From Gordionus sp. m RMFG-2023 (taxonomy: Eukaryota; Nematomorpha; Gordioida; Chordodea; Parachordodidae): a stretch of 64,000 bases of DNA. The stretch is taken from assembly GCF_954871325.1 (NCBI RefSeq), contig NC_088777.1:42695366-42759365 (forward strand), given 5' to 3'. Under the pieces are notes generated by a model that did not search any database, was not told the DNA's origin, and saw only the letters and a program-made list of their open reading frames with translations. Shown here piece after piece: positions 33,998 to 44,387 of the stretch (positions are counted from its first letter, which is position 1; each line of letters opens with the position of its first letter). Made by a program: the position numbers and the translations under genes.

Positions 33998-36900
33998 CTT
34001 TTAAATATAAATATTATTATTCAAATTAAGCCAAATAAAAACAGTTATATTTTAAGTAATAAGAACCGGCATAATTGAGGTCATTAACGATTTTCTCCAA
34101 TTGGTCTTTTAAAATTGGGTTAGAGATGAGCATTTGCAAACTGTTTATAGAATTGTGAGCAACGCAAAGATGCAGGGGATTATTACCTTGACCGTCTAAT
34201 AAAGTAAGGTCTGAGTTTAAGCTTGTTAAAACGTTTACCACTTTTGGCATATCCAGTTGAGAGGCTAAGTGAAGTGGTGTCTGCAAAAATTTGATCCCAT
34301 CAAAATTTTTTAATTAAACATAATTTAAATTTTTACCTTTTGAATATTATTGTAAAAAGTGACTAAATTGACGGCTAAGGATGGCGTTTTATTAAGAGAA
34401 TTTAGTAATGTCAGGGCCACATTTTCATTCCCGTTCATTATAGCATGATGTAAGGGTCTAATTAATTTATAAAAAATAAAGGATAAGTCTATAAAAAAAA
34501 GAATAATGGTGATAATTTAATAAATATATAATTAAAAATAAAAGTAAACGTGTTCCCATCCACATCGGGCAAAGCTATGTAATGCGAAAATAGCGATAAA
34601 AATGGTGCTAAATCTCCAAAGGTTGCATAATCTACAAGTCCCATTAGTATTTCATTCCCCTTAAGGCTTATTTTTGCCTTAAGAATTGGTGAGGCAAATT
34701 GTATAATGTTGCTTTCATCGTTTTCACTCCTGCTATTGGTAATTAATGTATGAACATTATCTTCAATTCCAGAATCCACAGAAGAAGCATATTCTGAAAT
34801 ATCACCTTCTCTAGACATAGAACTGATTGGCGGAGTCAACTCATTTCTACTGTCGATTAAATTGAGATTACTCATGTTAGTAAGCATAATCGAATGATCG
34901 TCAATTTGTTGAGGATTAGTTGCACTGTTAGATGGCAAAATAGGTTCTAAACCTGGAGGTATTCGAAAAATTTAATTAATAAAGAATAAATTATTCTTAA
35001 AATTTTATAAAATAATAAAAAATCTATACATTTTATGTAAAATTATTTTGATGAAATATCATTTATTTAATTGTGAAACATCTAGCTCTTAGCAGAGGAA
35101 CGAAATCCGACTGTCCATTAGATTCTGGTATATAATCGTTATCGTATTTAGTAGCTTGTTGCTCACTTGTGTTGTGTCCGCTAATATTTCTTACAGTGAT
35201 ATCAGTTGAATATGGAACATTTGGGAACCCTGATGCTAATAAATTAAATAAATTAATAATCCCCATTAGATATATATATTTTATGAATTCCTATGATACA
35301 TTTTGGAAATAATTTTGGGATTCTTACCAAATAATTCAAAATTTGTATTGTGAAAGATTTCTAGATTCTGACTAGGTAATCTTTTTTGTAAAGAATCTTT
35401 ATCGATGGCATCATTATCAGACAAGTGGTTCCATTCAGTGTAAATAGGAGAGTGATTATTTTTATTATTATATTGGTTTATTTTATTGTAATAATGCGTT
35501 TCTTTGGATTCTGGAGATTTCTTACTAAAATTAGATGAAATGCTGTCATCTATGTTAGAGGAGTTTCTGTTTTGGACGTTGTGAGTATGGTAGTTTGTGC
35601 TTTGATGGCTGTTATGTGTTGAAGAGGATTTCCCTGAGAGAGGACTGTGGATTTCGCTTGTATAACTGTTGCAACAAACGCTGCTTCTATTATTTTCACT
35701 CATGGATTGGTTATTGTAATTATTTATATACTGGTCTTCTTCTAGAGATTTTGAATCGATACTACTCATATCACTAGAGGTTGCAAATTGACGCTTGTCT
35801 GTATCCATATCTAAATTTCTTTTTACACTCCTGGAAATGGGTATAATTTTTTCGGAATTGAATTTGGCTGGATAATTAGTGACCGTGTTAGTTAATGGAT
35901 TTGAAATATTAGTATGTTCTTTTCTATTACATTTAGAATACATGTCCCCTCGACTAACACTGAAATCTTTGCCATTAATATTTTGAAAATACACATTGTT
36001 TTCACTTAGTGACGACTTAGCATTGTTGCTAATTTCGGGAACTCTTACCCCATTCTCATTTGATTCATTACCGCTGGTACATTCGTCCATAAAATATCGA
36101 CCTGACGAATGAATTTGCGACGTATGATGCAGCTGCGTTAAATCATCTGCATTATTAATGTCCGCAAGAGGATGAGGAGGATAATTATGAGGTTGAAAAA
36201 ATGTGGGGTGATAAAAATACTGTTGTTGATAATGATGGTAATTAATATTAATATTGTTAGACTTTTCCGTGTTAATGGTAGGTGTTTGGGCTATATCAAT
36301 CATTTTGTCAACGGAAGTGATTTGGGTGATAGGTTGATTAGATGTTTGTCTGTTTAAATGAGAATCTATGGGGAGTTGATCATTTTTACAATATTTCTCA
36401 CCTTGATAAATAATTGGTTTCGTTTGTCCGCCATCAGAAATGATAACTTTAAGAAAAAATTGATTTCATAATATAAAATATATTCTAATAGTGGAAAGAG
36501 ATATAAAAAGACAAATCTTTTGATTTTTACATATTATGTTCAAATTAGAAATCCATAAATGTTGATTAAATTAATTTAAAGGCTAATTTATAAACTTAAG
36601 GCTAAATATTTTTTAAAAAAATTTTAACATCGATATTTACTTTCATCTTCTTGTGCATTATTTTTAGGCTTAAAGGATAAACTATTATCTTTATCTTTGT
36701 TATTTGATGGCTTGTCAGCTTCGGTGTTAAAATTTGGGTCGTTCCCGGAAAAATTCTCAATCATGCACAGAGCGTCGTTTAAAATTTCGAGGTCTGTCAT
36801 TGAAAGCAAAAATTTTTGCCTTTTTTTCCCCACGTGTTCATCGTCTTTAAATATATAAAAAAAGGTTCAAATAATTAAATAAAACATCAAAGTGTTATTT

Positions 36901-39900
36901 AGATTAGGTTGCAAAAAAAGTTTGAATTTAAAATCTAGTAATATAAAAAAAATTCTTACACAAAGGAACGGGTCTAAATGTAAAAGGTTTTGGTTCACTC
37001 GTTAATCCATCCTTTTTCTTTTGAAGTTGTATAAAAACTCGAGCAGGTTTGGACAGATTTTGGGTTCGAAAAGGCGGGGTTCTAAACACGATAGCATACT
37101 AAAAAATATAAATTTAAAAATATGCTATTATCTAAATGTCTTAAAAATTATTTTCGCGCCCAATTTCAATTAACGGAACGTATGATTCTCATTTTTAAAT
37201 CAATTAAATCCAGAAATAGAAATTTAGTTTATGAAAGGGAAAGTGTAACTGTTAATCTAATAGCCTGTTTCCTTTTTAATTGAAGAAATTGGATAGAAAT
37301 AAATATATTTTATTAATTTGGGGTTATATTTTAAAATTATAATTTTACCAAAATATAATAAATAATTTTTTCTAAAAATGCTAATACTTGTCTTAATCTT
37401 ATGCCAAAGCAATGTTTGAAAAATAATATAAATAGACTTCAAAAACAGGGAAAGGTTTAGGATTTCATGCGGGCATTTACCTGGTTTCATTCTTATGATT
37501 AAAATATTACTCACAAATATTAAAAATATTTCGCTAATTTATGCCTAGAAAAAAAACGTAATGGTATGCATAAGTGATTTCTGTTTTTTCAATAAAACCT
37601 ACAAACAAATTTTTCAAATAACAATATTTTAATAACAATTTTCAATTTTAATTTGAATAACTTTAACTTAAGTATTGTTCATAAAGGTGATTGATAAATT
37701 TAATCTGCATTTAAAAAGTATAAGCCATATAAAAGACAATTAAAAATTAATATAATTGCTTTAGGGATGGGTCAACGTAACTATATTTAATATTTAAAAA
37801 AAAATGGATTTTACAACGAATCGAATGGCCTGATGTAATAAGGATTTTTTAATTTTATTTCTAATTATGATTATCAACAAATTTCTTAAGCCCCAGCCCT
37901 AAATCTCTATGGATATATGAAGTATTATAACTTGGAGGTAATTTGAACAATGAGAAGTTCCGTATAACTTAAACTCATGGATAATGAACAAATTCATGAA
38001 TTACGCATTATATTTTAAAAAATAAGATGGTGGTGATGATGAATAAATATAAATATGGTTATAATAGTTAGTTATGATAAATTACAGATTTAAAAATAAT
38101 ATAAAAAATCGTATAATAACCTGTTTGTGAACATCGTGTATGCTAAATTTTCCATAATCGTGCCAAATTTCCTTGCCTTTTTCATCCAGTTCAAAAAATC
38201 TGATAGATATATCATCTGATACAATGTAAATTATATTATTAATATCTATATATCACCGTATTTTTGAATTTTTTTTTTATAGAACATTCATCTAACTTGT
38301 TTCCACCCAGAATTAGTGCATAATTATTTGACTTTGTGAGTGGAAACATATATTTGTTATTAATTTAAATTACATATAGCCGAATAGGGGCGATGCACTC
38401 CAACTAGTCTAAATTAAATAACAGATTAGGACTATCTAACACTTCATATCTCAGATAACCGGGAGCGCAGTTTTAAAATTTTTTATTGAAGTAAAGAATA
38501 ATAATACAGTAACAGACATCTATAAGCTATCCTATCGGCTTAATAAAAATAGTCCCCTATTATCGGGCATCATTATTCATAAAATATAAAATATAGATAA
38601 AAATGTTAATTTTTCAAAAATAATTTTGGGTAGTATAACCTTTTACATATAAAAAGACTTTAAAATTATTCAATTATCACCATCCATTCAATAAATAAAT
38701 ATTTTTAATACTATTCAAATTTTAATGATTTTTAAATTTTCTTTGTATACCTTTAAATTAATTAAATTTAAAGATCGTACAAAACTTATAAATCAATTTC
38801 ACTTAATTTTATATGATCTGGATAAATCAAAACTATAGAATTTTATCCTATAATAGACAACTATAATAAACTATTATTTACTTTTGACAGAAAAATATAT
38901 AATTAAAAATTTTTTTTACCCTTACAAATAGTGCTGTAAACGTTACTACAAAAAAGAAACGCGTTACCGTTACTCGTTACATCTGAAAAAAGGAACGCGT
39001 TACCGTTGCTCGTTATCCAAAAAAGGAACGCGCGTTACTGACTTTTCAAAAAAGTAACGGGCTACTCGTTACTTAAAAAAATTAAATATACAAAAATAAT
39101 ATTTATTTTTTTCTGACAATATATAATAAAATAAAACTATACAAAAAGAATATATAAGATCGTTTTATAAAAAAAATATTCATATATTTAATTATAATAT
39201 AAATAAAATTATACAAAAATAATATATTATAAGATAACATCTTTATGTAACAATTTTTTATTTATTTTTAGCAACAATTGATTTCAAAATTTTGATCAGA
39301 CAAACAAGAGCGCTTAGTGCTCAACACAGCTGGGGGATGTTATATATAGTATTATAATAATAAATATAATCTATAATTAAATTCTCTGTAAAATTTTGTT
39401 ATTGGATAAATCCTGGCTACACCACTCTTTCATATTTATTTATTATAACAAAGTTTTTTAAAATCACTATTTTTTATTCTTTAAATTTATTAACAATTAT
39501 AGTCAAACCAATAGCAATACTTAAACAAGAAATAGAAGATATAAAAAACTCAATATAATACTTTGAATCAACACCAATTTTTGTTAATTTTGGGTTTTTA
39601 ATGTTTGTTTCCAGCCCAATACTGTAGTATAATTTAATTGCTTATATTTAGGGCTGTGCCGATCCACATATTTTCACCGATCCGGCTCCAAAACTGATGC
39701 GATACTGATACCGATCCGATATTTATTATACCAAATGTAATTAAGAAATCAATAATTTTTATGCAAAAAATCAAATTATGCATTTATTTTAATTTTTTTT
39801 ATTTATACAATTAAGACTATAATTTAAAAAACATATATTTAATAATATATCCATTTTAAGTTGGTATGAATTATAAAATTGTATTTAATATATAAAATTA

Positions 39901-42900
39901 TAGTATATTAGATTTTATTTTAATAAATATGAGAGCCTCTAGATTTTCTGGCGATAAGCTTCTACGATAAAGAGTATCAATATCCCCTGCCGTACTGAAG
40001 GTAAACTCAGATGATTCCACAGATAACGCATTTTGCAAAATTATCTTTGTCTTTTGTAAAATATTTCCACAATTCAGATACCATATTTTAAAATATTCTT
40101 TCATTTAAAGTATAATTACTAAAATTGGCGTTATTATTTAAAAAGCTTTAAATAATTAAAACTTTGGGTGTTCCCTTCTATTTTAATAAAAAAAACTTTT
40201 AAAATACTATAAATCTATTTTAAAAAAGGATAAAATTTAAAGGATGTTGTGCATTTGCATTGTTTAAAAAAAATAATTAAGAAAATAATATAATAATGTA
40301 AAATAAATATACATAACATATCGTATCTGTTTTTACAGGTATCGGCCCGATCCGATATTTTTGGAAAATTCTAAATATCGGTGCCGATCCGATATTTTAT
40401 ATCGACACAGTCCTACTTATATTTTAATTTTCATGATTAAGCTGTTCAAAATATTATTCTATTATTAAAGTAATATTTAAAATAATGATACAATAATTTA
40501 TCTTTTTACCTTCAAATGCTTTTTTAAGTTTGAACTGCTGGACATTGAGGTTGAAATATTTGTGTTGGGATATAATTTACATTTCCAAAGTGTAGACTTA
40601 GTACCATTAATTTTCTTTATTGGTTTAAAATATATTTCAAATTGGGGCCAGGGAAGGGTTAAATCATCTTCATCTGAAGAAGTAAGTAATGGACATAATA
40701 TACTTAAAATAAATTATAAGAATAATAATATCTATTAACATTTACTTTGAATTTTGATTGAATATTAATTTTGACATAAAATTTAACAACGAGAATTTAA
40801 AATAAATTGAAGGCAGTGGTTGATATGAATTAAAACTCGGATTAAATTATTTATATTAATAATTAAAAAATAAATAAAAGTAATTTAATAATACAATAAA
40901 ATAGGTTTTTCTTTTTGTTGATATTTTTTAAGAAAAAATATAAAGTATAACGAGTAACGTTTTGCGTTACCGTTACTCAAAAAAAAACGCGTTACCGTTA
41001 CTCGTTAGCTCTAGAAGAAGGTAACGAATGGCGATCCTTTTCTTCAAAAAAAGTAACGTAGTTAGTAACGACGTTACTTTTTTGACGTTACTTCACAGCA
41101 CCACTTACAAGTATCAAAATTTATTTTGTAATTTTTTTTATATTTTAATTTGTAATTTCTTTTATAAAAAAAGAATAAATCGTTCGTTCGTTCTTTCTTT
41201 TGAGTAGGGCATTATATGAAATAATAAAATTTTTCTTTACAAGTAATATGATCTATTACCTTTTTGAACTCTTTCACAGAGGAGAAATATTTCTTCGTTT
41301 CCAACACAATAACCGGCCTGTTTGTCCATGCGACATATTTTGAGCGCCGCTGTATTGGGAGATTCTATATATATATATATATATACTTAATATATAATTT
41401 TGAAAATATGGTATATTTTGTGTCTTACAAATAAACCAAAACCAAATTTTGTTTTATATTTAAAAAAATTGTAATTTAGGTATATATGAATTACTGCTAT
41501 CGTATACAGGTTTGGATAACACGGGTGGAATAGGAATTTCGTGGCCTGAGGAATCAATTATATATGACTGAAAGCATAAACGAATCACGTTTAATTCCAT
41601 GGTCTTGGCATTTTCCTCCGCATTTACACGTATCATTTGTCTTTCTGCTTCTAAAATACAATAAATAAATATCAATGAAGATTTAAAATTTTGGTTTAGG
41701 GATACTAAATAATTATAAAGCCATCTCAATGTTTTCTAAAAAATGTTCAAGTTTAGCAATCATTTTCAGCGACAAATATCAAAGATCCGCAGACCCGTAC
41801 CAAGAGTTTCAGCAGACCACAAATTTGTATTTTTCAAAAAAACTGGGCCCGGGCTTAGATTATAATTCTAGGTCAGGCAATCTTAAAATCACATAAGCTA
41901 CATTTTAAGATATTTAAAGATTTCTAGATATGTTACATTTGTGTTCGTTTAAATTTGTATTTAATAAAAAGTTACAATTAATTAAAATATACCTGATAGA
42001 TCGTAATTAGCGCTATGCCTGTCTTGACTCATTATCTTTTGCATCCTATATTCTTCTTCAAGTCTCTCTTGCATGATTTGCGGCACTTCTTTCTTGGGAA
42101 CGTGAAGTATCCCCAAATTTTGAAAACTTTTTAAAGGTAAAAAAATTTTTACACAATTTTACCAAAGTGAGATCAAAAATAATTTTATTATGCCAAAAAA
42201 AAAATATTTGGGTATAATAAATAATTTATGCCAAAATTTTAAAAGCTAGATTAATTTTTTTTAAACTTAAATATTTTGGACAAAAAAAATTTAGTCTCAA
42301 GAATATATATATTCTTAGATAAATTTAATGAAGCTGTCGAAAATTTCAGATCATATTAATTATATCAGTTTTAACAGGCCTATGCATACACCCCACCAGT
42401 ATTAAAGGGTTAAAAATAGGTAATTAGAATGATAAGAAGGAACGTATTTATATATATTAAATGTATCATTCTGTTTTTTTTTTCAAATAATTTACCAAAT
42501 TGTCATTTCATTCTCTGGTAGAATTCTGACCTGACAACTTCCATCATCACAATTTTTCCCTACTAATTTATGAACATGTAGCCTGGGCTCGGGTTCATTT
42601 GTCATCAAAGTAACTTCTACTCTAGCGGGCCCAAGATAATTTTCAATCTATATTTATTTTTTTCACAAAATAAATGCTTCTTAATTTATTTCATTTCCAA
42701 ATTTGATTTTTTTTAAAATCAATATTATATCATCCATTTTTTTAATTTAAATTTATACTTAAAAAAATAAGAATATGTTCACTTCACCATTAAGCATATT
42801 TTAAGAATATCATAACAACCTAGGTAAAAATCTATAATAATAAAAAAAAATCCAAAAGGGATGTTAGCTACTTTCAATTAGAAGAAAAATTAAGAAGGGT

Positions 42901-44387
42901 TAAGATGCAATTCTATCATTAAATTATTTTATTATCTTAATGACAATTCACAATATTATAATATTCCATTGATGAGATTTAATATTAATTTTAAAAATAA
43001 ACTCTATACTTATACATTATTTATGATGAATTTTTTAGACTTAAATAAATAATATTTACTTATAATCAAAAACGGAGAAATATTATTCTGTCCCGTTGTG
43101 TAAAGTAAACAATCTTCTTCTTTTTTTGCTAAGTTAACTGATTTCGAAGTAATTATTATTTATAAACAATATTTGTTTATTTATCTTCTTATTTCTTTTC
43201 TTTATAATATTTCCTCCCTTTGAGTGTTTTTTTTTAAATATAGTATTTTTTACACCGGGATCTAGAAGGGAACGTTCCGAGAACGGAAGTTTGAGAACAA
43301 TATTCTGGAATCTTCCCAGAATGGCCGGAACGTTCCTAAAAATCTATCAAAATTGTAATATGGAAATGATATAAAAAAGAGACGAAAAATTTGGATAAAT
43401 ATAAATTGTAAATCAATCTAGCTGGCGCATATATAAATTATTATTAATCTTATTTATAAATATTTTATATAATAAAATCACATAAAAAGAATACTATACT
43501 AGCAAGCAAGTAGCAAATTAAAGAAATTAAAAAAAGGTAAATTTAATAAAAATAAAACAAAAATACAAAGAATATGGACTATTTTGGGTTAAATTAATTA
43601 AAAAGTGATGAATAAATAAAGTAATATACATATTTATTTTTAATTTAACATTGCTCTATAAATATTTGATCAAACTTTAAACAGTTATTATTTAAATTTT
43701 TATTCTATAAAATTAATCTTATCTTATATAAAATGAAATTTTAAATGGGCATATTTATTTTTGATATAATAATAATAATAAAAATGAAGATCACCGGAAA
43801 ACATCGCGAAAGATAATTTATTAAGACACATTAAATAAATTATAAACAAATGAAGCGTTACGTAAAAATCAATTTTAATTTTTTTTTCTTAAATTTAAAA
43901 ACGCTGTTTTATTAAATTTTTCTCAGCCAATTGTAAAATTGGTTTAAAAGTGATTTTGAGTTAATAACATAAAATCGATAGTCTAATAGTATATTAATAT
44001 ACATAGCACATAAAAATTTTGATTAGGAACTTATACCTCTTAATGTAAAGAAAAATTGTTTATTTACTCTCGATGCTAAATTTATTCGTTTTTTAAAACG
44101 TAAAAACATCTTATTTTATACTATATATAATATATATCACAAAATTTAAAAATTGAATGAATAAAAAAAAACCTCTGGGGGAAAAAAAATCTAACAATTT
44201 TATTTGAGGTAAAAAGTAAATACAAACTTTAATAGTGGGATATTTTTTGTTATTCCTTTGACTGGTTTCAGCCGGTAAGCCTCCATGAGCTCCAGCCTCG
44301 CTTTTGTAACGAAATCTAAAGCCTCTTTCCAAAGGTTGTTCCAAGATTTTCAGGTAGGGTTGAGGGAAAGAAGATCCTGGTCGCATT
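33600..44387 (-). CDS. NF-kB p105/Relish-class transcription factor with ankyrin repeats
   Basis: In this class an N-terminal Rel homology domain (RHD) binds kB DNA and dimerises, while C-terminal ankyrin repeats hold the protein in the cytoplasm. Fourteen exons join in phase: 44228-44387, 42496-42647, 41993-42126, 41495-41650, 41260-41364, 38121-38215, 36960-37098, 36641-36844, 35328-36446, 35080-35235, 34550-34952, 34337-34457, 34067-34280 and 33600-33997. RHD landmarks are PYLKILEQP, RGFRFRYKSEAGAHGGLP, FQNLGILHV, NEEIFLLCERVQK, IRFFELDEKGKEIWHDYG, YAIVFRTPPF, and the nuclear localisation signal KKRQK. Next come an Asn/Ser-rich linker of about 500 residues, DSGIED, about six ankyrin repeats and an acidic tail (DESEDEIDE, stop). 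There is no glycine-rich region and no death domain. RHD landmarks are closer to p50/p52 than to RelA. Start uncertain: ATG at 44384-44386 just after an acceptor, or an upstream exon. Confidence 0.9.
34067..34280 (-). CDS. NF-kB ankyrin exon
   Basis: Reads TPLHLASQLDMPKVVNVLTS, then LDGQGNNPLHLCVAHNSINS. Two ankyrin repeats. The p105 sequence has TPLHLAVITKQEDVVEDLL and LDRLGNSVLHLAAKEG at this point. Confidence 0.85.
34337..34457 (-). CDS. NF-kB ankyrin exon
   Basis: Reads TPLHHAIMNGNENVALTLLN, then SLNKTPSLAVNLVTFYNN. This is one ankyrin repeat with the TPLHxA signature, joined in phase to DGN in the previous exon. Confidence 0.85.
34550..34952 (-). CDS. NF-kB exon: DSG motif and first ankyrin repeat
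   Basis: Reads NELTPPISSMSREGDISEY, then SSVDSGIEDNVH, then EILMGLVDYATFGDLAPF and YIALPDVDGN. The last part matches the first ankyrin repeat of p105 (LLDYAVTGDVxMLLAVQRHLTAVQDENG). The DSGIED motif is at 34759-34776. Confidence 0.85.
35080..35235 (-). CDS. NF-kB linker exon
   Basis: Reads ASGFPNVPYSTDITVRNISG, then DNDYIPESNGQSDFVPLLRA. It is disordered, with no motif recognised. The 3' border rests on a weak GTTTCA donor chosen because it keeps the phase. Confidence 0.65.
35328..36446 (-). CDS. NF-kB long linker exon (Asn/Ser/His-rich)
   Basis: 1119 bp open throughout. The composition is disordered, with many Asn, Ser, His and Tyr (HYHQSTN-type runs) and no domain. It takes the place of the glycine-rich processing region of vertebrate p105/p100. 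The donor GTAAGA at 35322-35327 is strong, and the acceptor is CTTAAAG. Confidence 0.8.
36641..36844 (-). CDS. NF-kB exon: nuclear localisation signal and start of linker
   Basis: Reads DEHVGKKRQKFLLSM, then a charged Asn/Asp/Lys-rich stretch. KKRQK sits where p50 has QRKRQKL, directly after the RHD. The donor is GTAAAT. Confidence 0.85.
36960..37098 (-). CDS. NF-kB exon: IPT subdomain end
   Basis: Reads YAIVFRTPPFRTQNLSKPAR, then VFIQLQKKKDGLTSEPKPFT. The p50 sequence has [20 protein letters not shown] and VFVQLRRKSDLETSEPKPF. The donor is GTAAGA. Confidence 0.9.
38121..38215 (-). CDS. NF-kB exon: IPT subdomain, IRFFELDE block
   Basis: Reads DDISIRFFELDEKGKEIWHD, then YGKFSIHDVHKQ, against p50 [31 protein letters not shown] split over the same region. 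The borders (CAG acceptor, GTTATT donor) keep the phase with both neighbours. Confidence 0.9.
39649..40415 (-). mobile_element. hAT-like element nested in the 38929-41103 hAT
   Basis: A 767-bp element, ends TAGGGCTGTGCCGATC and ATCGACACAGTCCTA, flanked by a perfect 8-bp duplication CTTATATT (39641-39648 and 40416-40423). Inside, 39898-40104 on the minus strand encodes FTFSTAGDIDTLYRRSLSPE, then NLEALIFIK, which is the hAT dimerisation motif. Same family as 23893-24574. Confidence 0.9.
39898..40104 (-). pseudogene. hAT transposase C-terminal fragment (nested element)
   Basis: 68 codons. SSEFTFSTAGDI and RRSLSPENLEALIFIK match the hAT C-terminal dimerisation region (SSERVFSTAGxI...RxxLSPENxExLxFL). 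The catalytic region is missing, so the element is non-autonomous. Confidence 0.8.
40510..40690 (-). pseudogene. BED-finger remnant of the outer hAT transposase
   Basis: The frame reads WPQFEIYFKPIKKINGTKST, then LWKCKLYPNTNISTSM and SSSNLKKHLK. A BED finger normally has W-x-C-x2-C...SNLxxHLxxxH; here the second Cys is Tyr. It lies inside the hAT element, so it is not an NF-kB exon even though it is on the same strand. Confidence 0.6.
41260..41364 (-). CDS. NF-kB exon: start of RHD dimerisation (IPT) subdomain
   Basis: Reads SPNTAALKICRMDKQAGYCV, then GNEEIFLLCERVQK, against p50 [29 protein letters not shown]. The donor is GTAATA. The hAT element at 38929-41103 lies in the intron that follows. 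Confidence 0.9.
41495..41650 (-). CDS. NF-kB exon: RHD, end of N-terminal subdomain
   Basis: Reads EAERQMIRVNAEENAKTMEL, then NVIRLCFQSYIIDSSG and PPVLSKPVYDS. The p50 sequence has DLSVVRLMFTAFLPDSTG and EPVVSDAIYDSKAPN. Splicing to the next exon gives YDSKSPNTAALKI. Confidence 0.9.
41993..42126 (-). CDS. NF-kB exon: RHD, FQNLGILHV block
   Basis: Reads FQNLGILHVPKKEVPQIMQE, then a charged helix RLEEEYRMQKIMSQDRHSAN. The p50 sequence has FANLGILHVTKKKV. The donor is GTATAT. Confidence 0.9.
42496..42647 (-). CDS. NF-kB exon: RHD, LGPARVEVTLMTN block
   Basis: Reads IENYLGPARVEVTLMTNEPE, then HKLVGKNCDDGSCQVRILPE. Compare p50 ICNYVGPAKVIVQLVTN and HSLVGKHCEDG. The acceptor is TATAG and the donor is GTAAAT; the phases agree with both neighbours. 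Confidence 0.9.
44228..44387 (-). CDS. NF-kB exon: RHD start, DNA-recognition loop
   Basis: Reads MRPGSSFPQPYLKILEQP, then RGFRFRYKSEAGAHGGLPAE and NKKYPTIK. This is the p50 block [30 protein letters not shown]. The recognition-loop cysteine is Ser (codon AGC at 44300-44302). The donor is GTTTGT. Upstream, an unspliced frame would run from an ATG at 44441-44443; a TAG acceptor at 44388-44390 fits better. Confidence 0.85.

Larger units (their letters stand above)
38929..41103 (-). mobile_element. hAT transposon with 8-bp target-site duplications, in an NF-kB intron
   Basis: A 2175-bp element whose ends TAGTGCTGTAAACGTTAC and (reverse complement) TGGTGCTGTGAAGTAAC are inverted repeats. The flanks are CTTACAAA (38921-38928) and CTTACAAG (41104-41111). 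Both ends carry many GCGTTACCGTTACTCGTTAC subterminal repeats. Transposase remnants on the minus strand: a BED-finger-like frame near 40510-40690 (LWKCKLYPNT, then SSSNLKKHLK; the second Cys is Tyr) and a C-terminal KRSCLSDQNFE near 39300. The middle is lost. It is interrupted by the nested element 39649-40415. Confidence 0.85.

Noticed and set aside
40510-40690. Candidate extra NF-kB exon on the minus strand
   Set aside because: The frame resembles a BED zinc finger and lies inside a hAT element with target duplications; the flanking NF-kB exons already join in phase without it.
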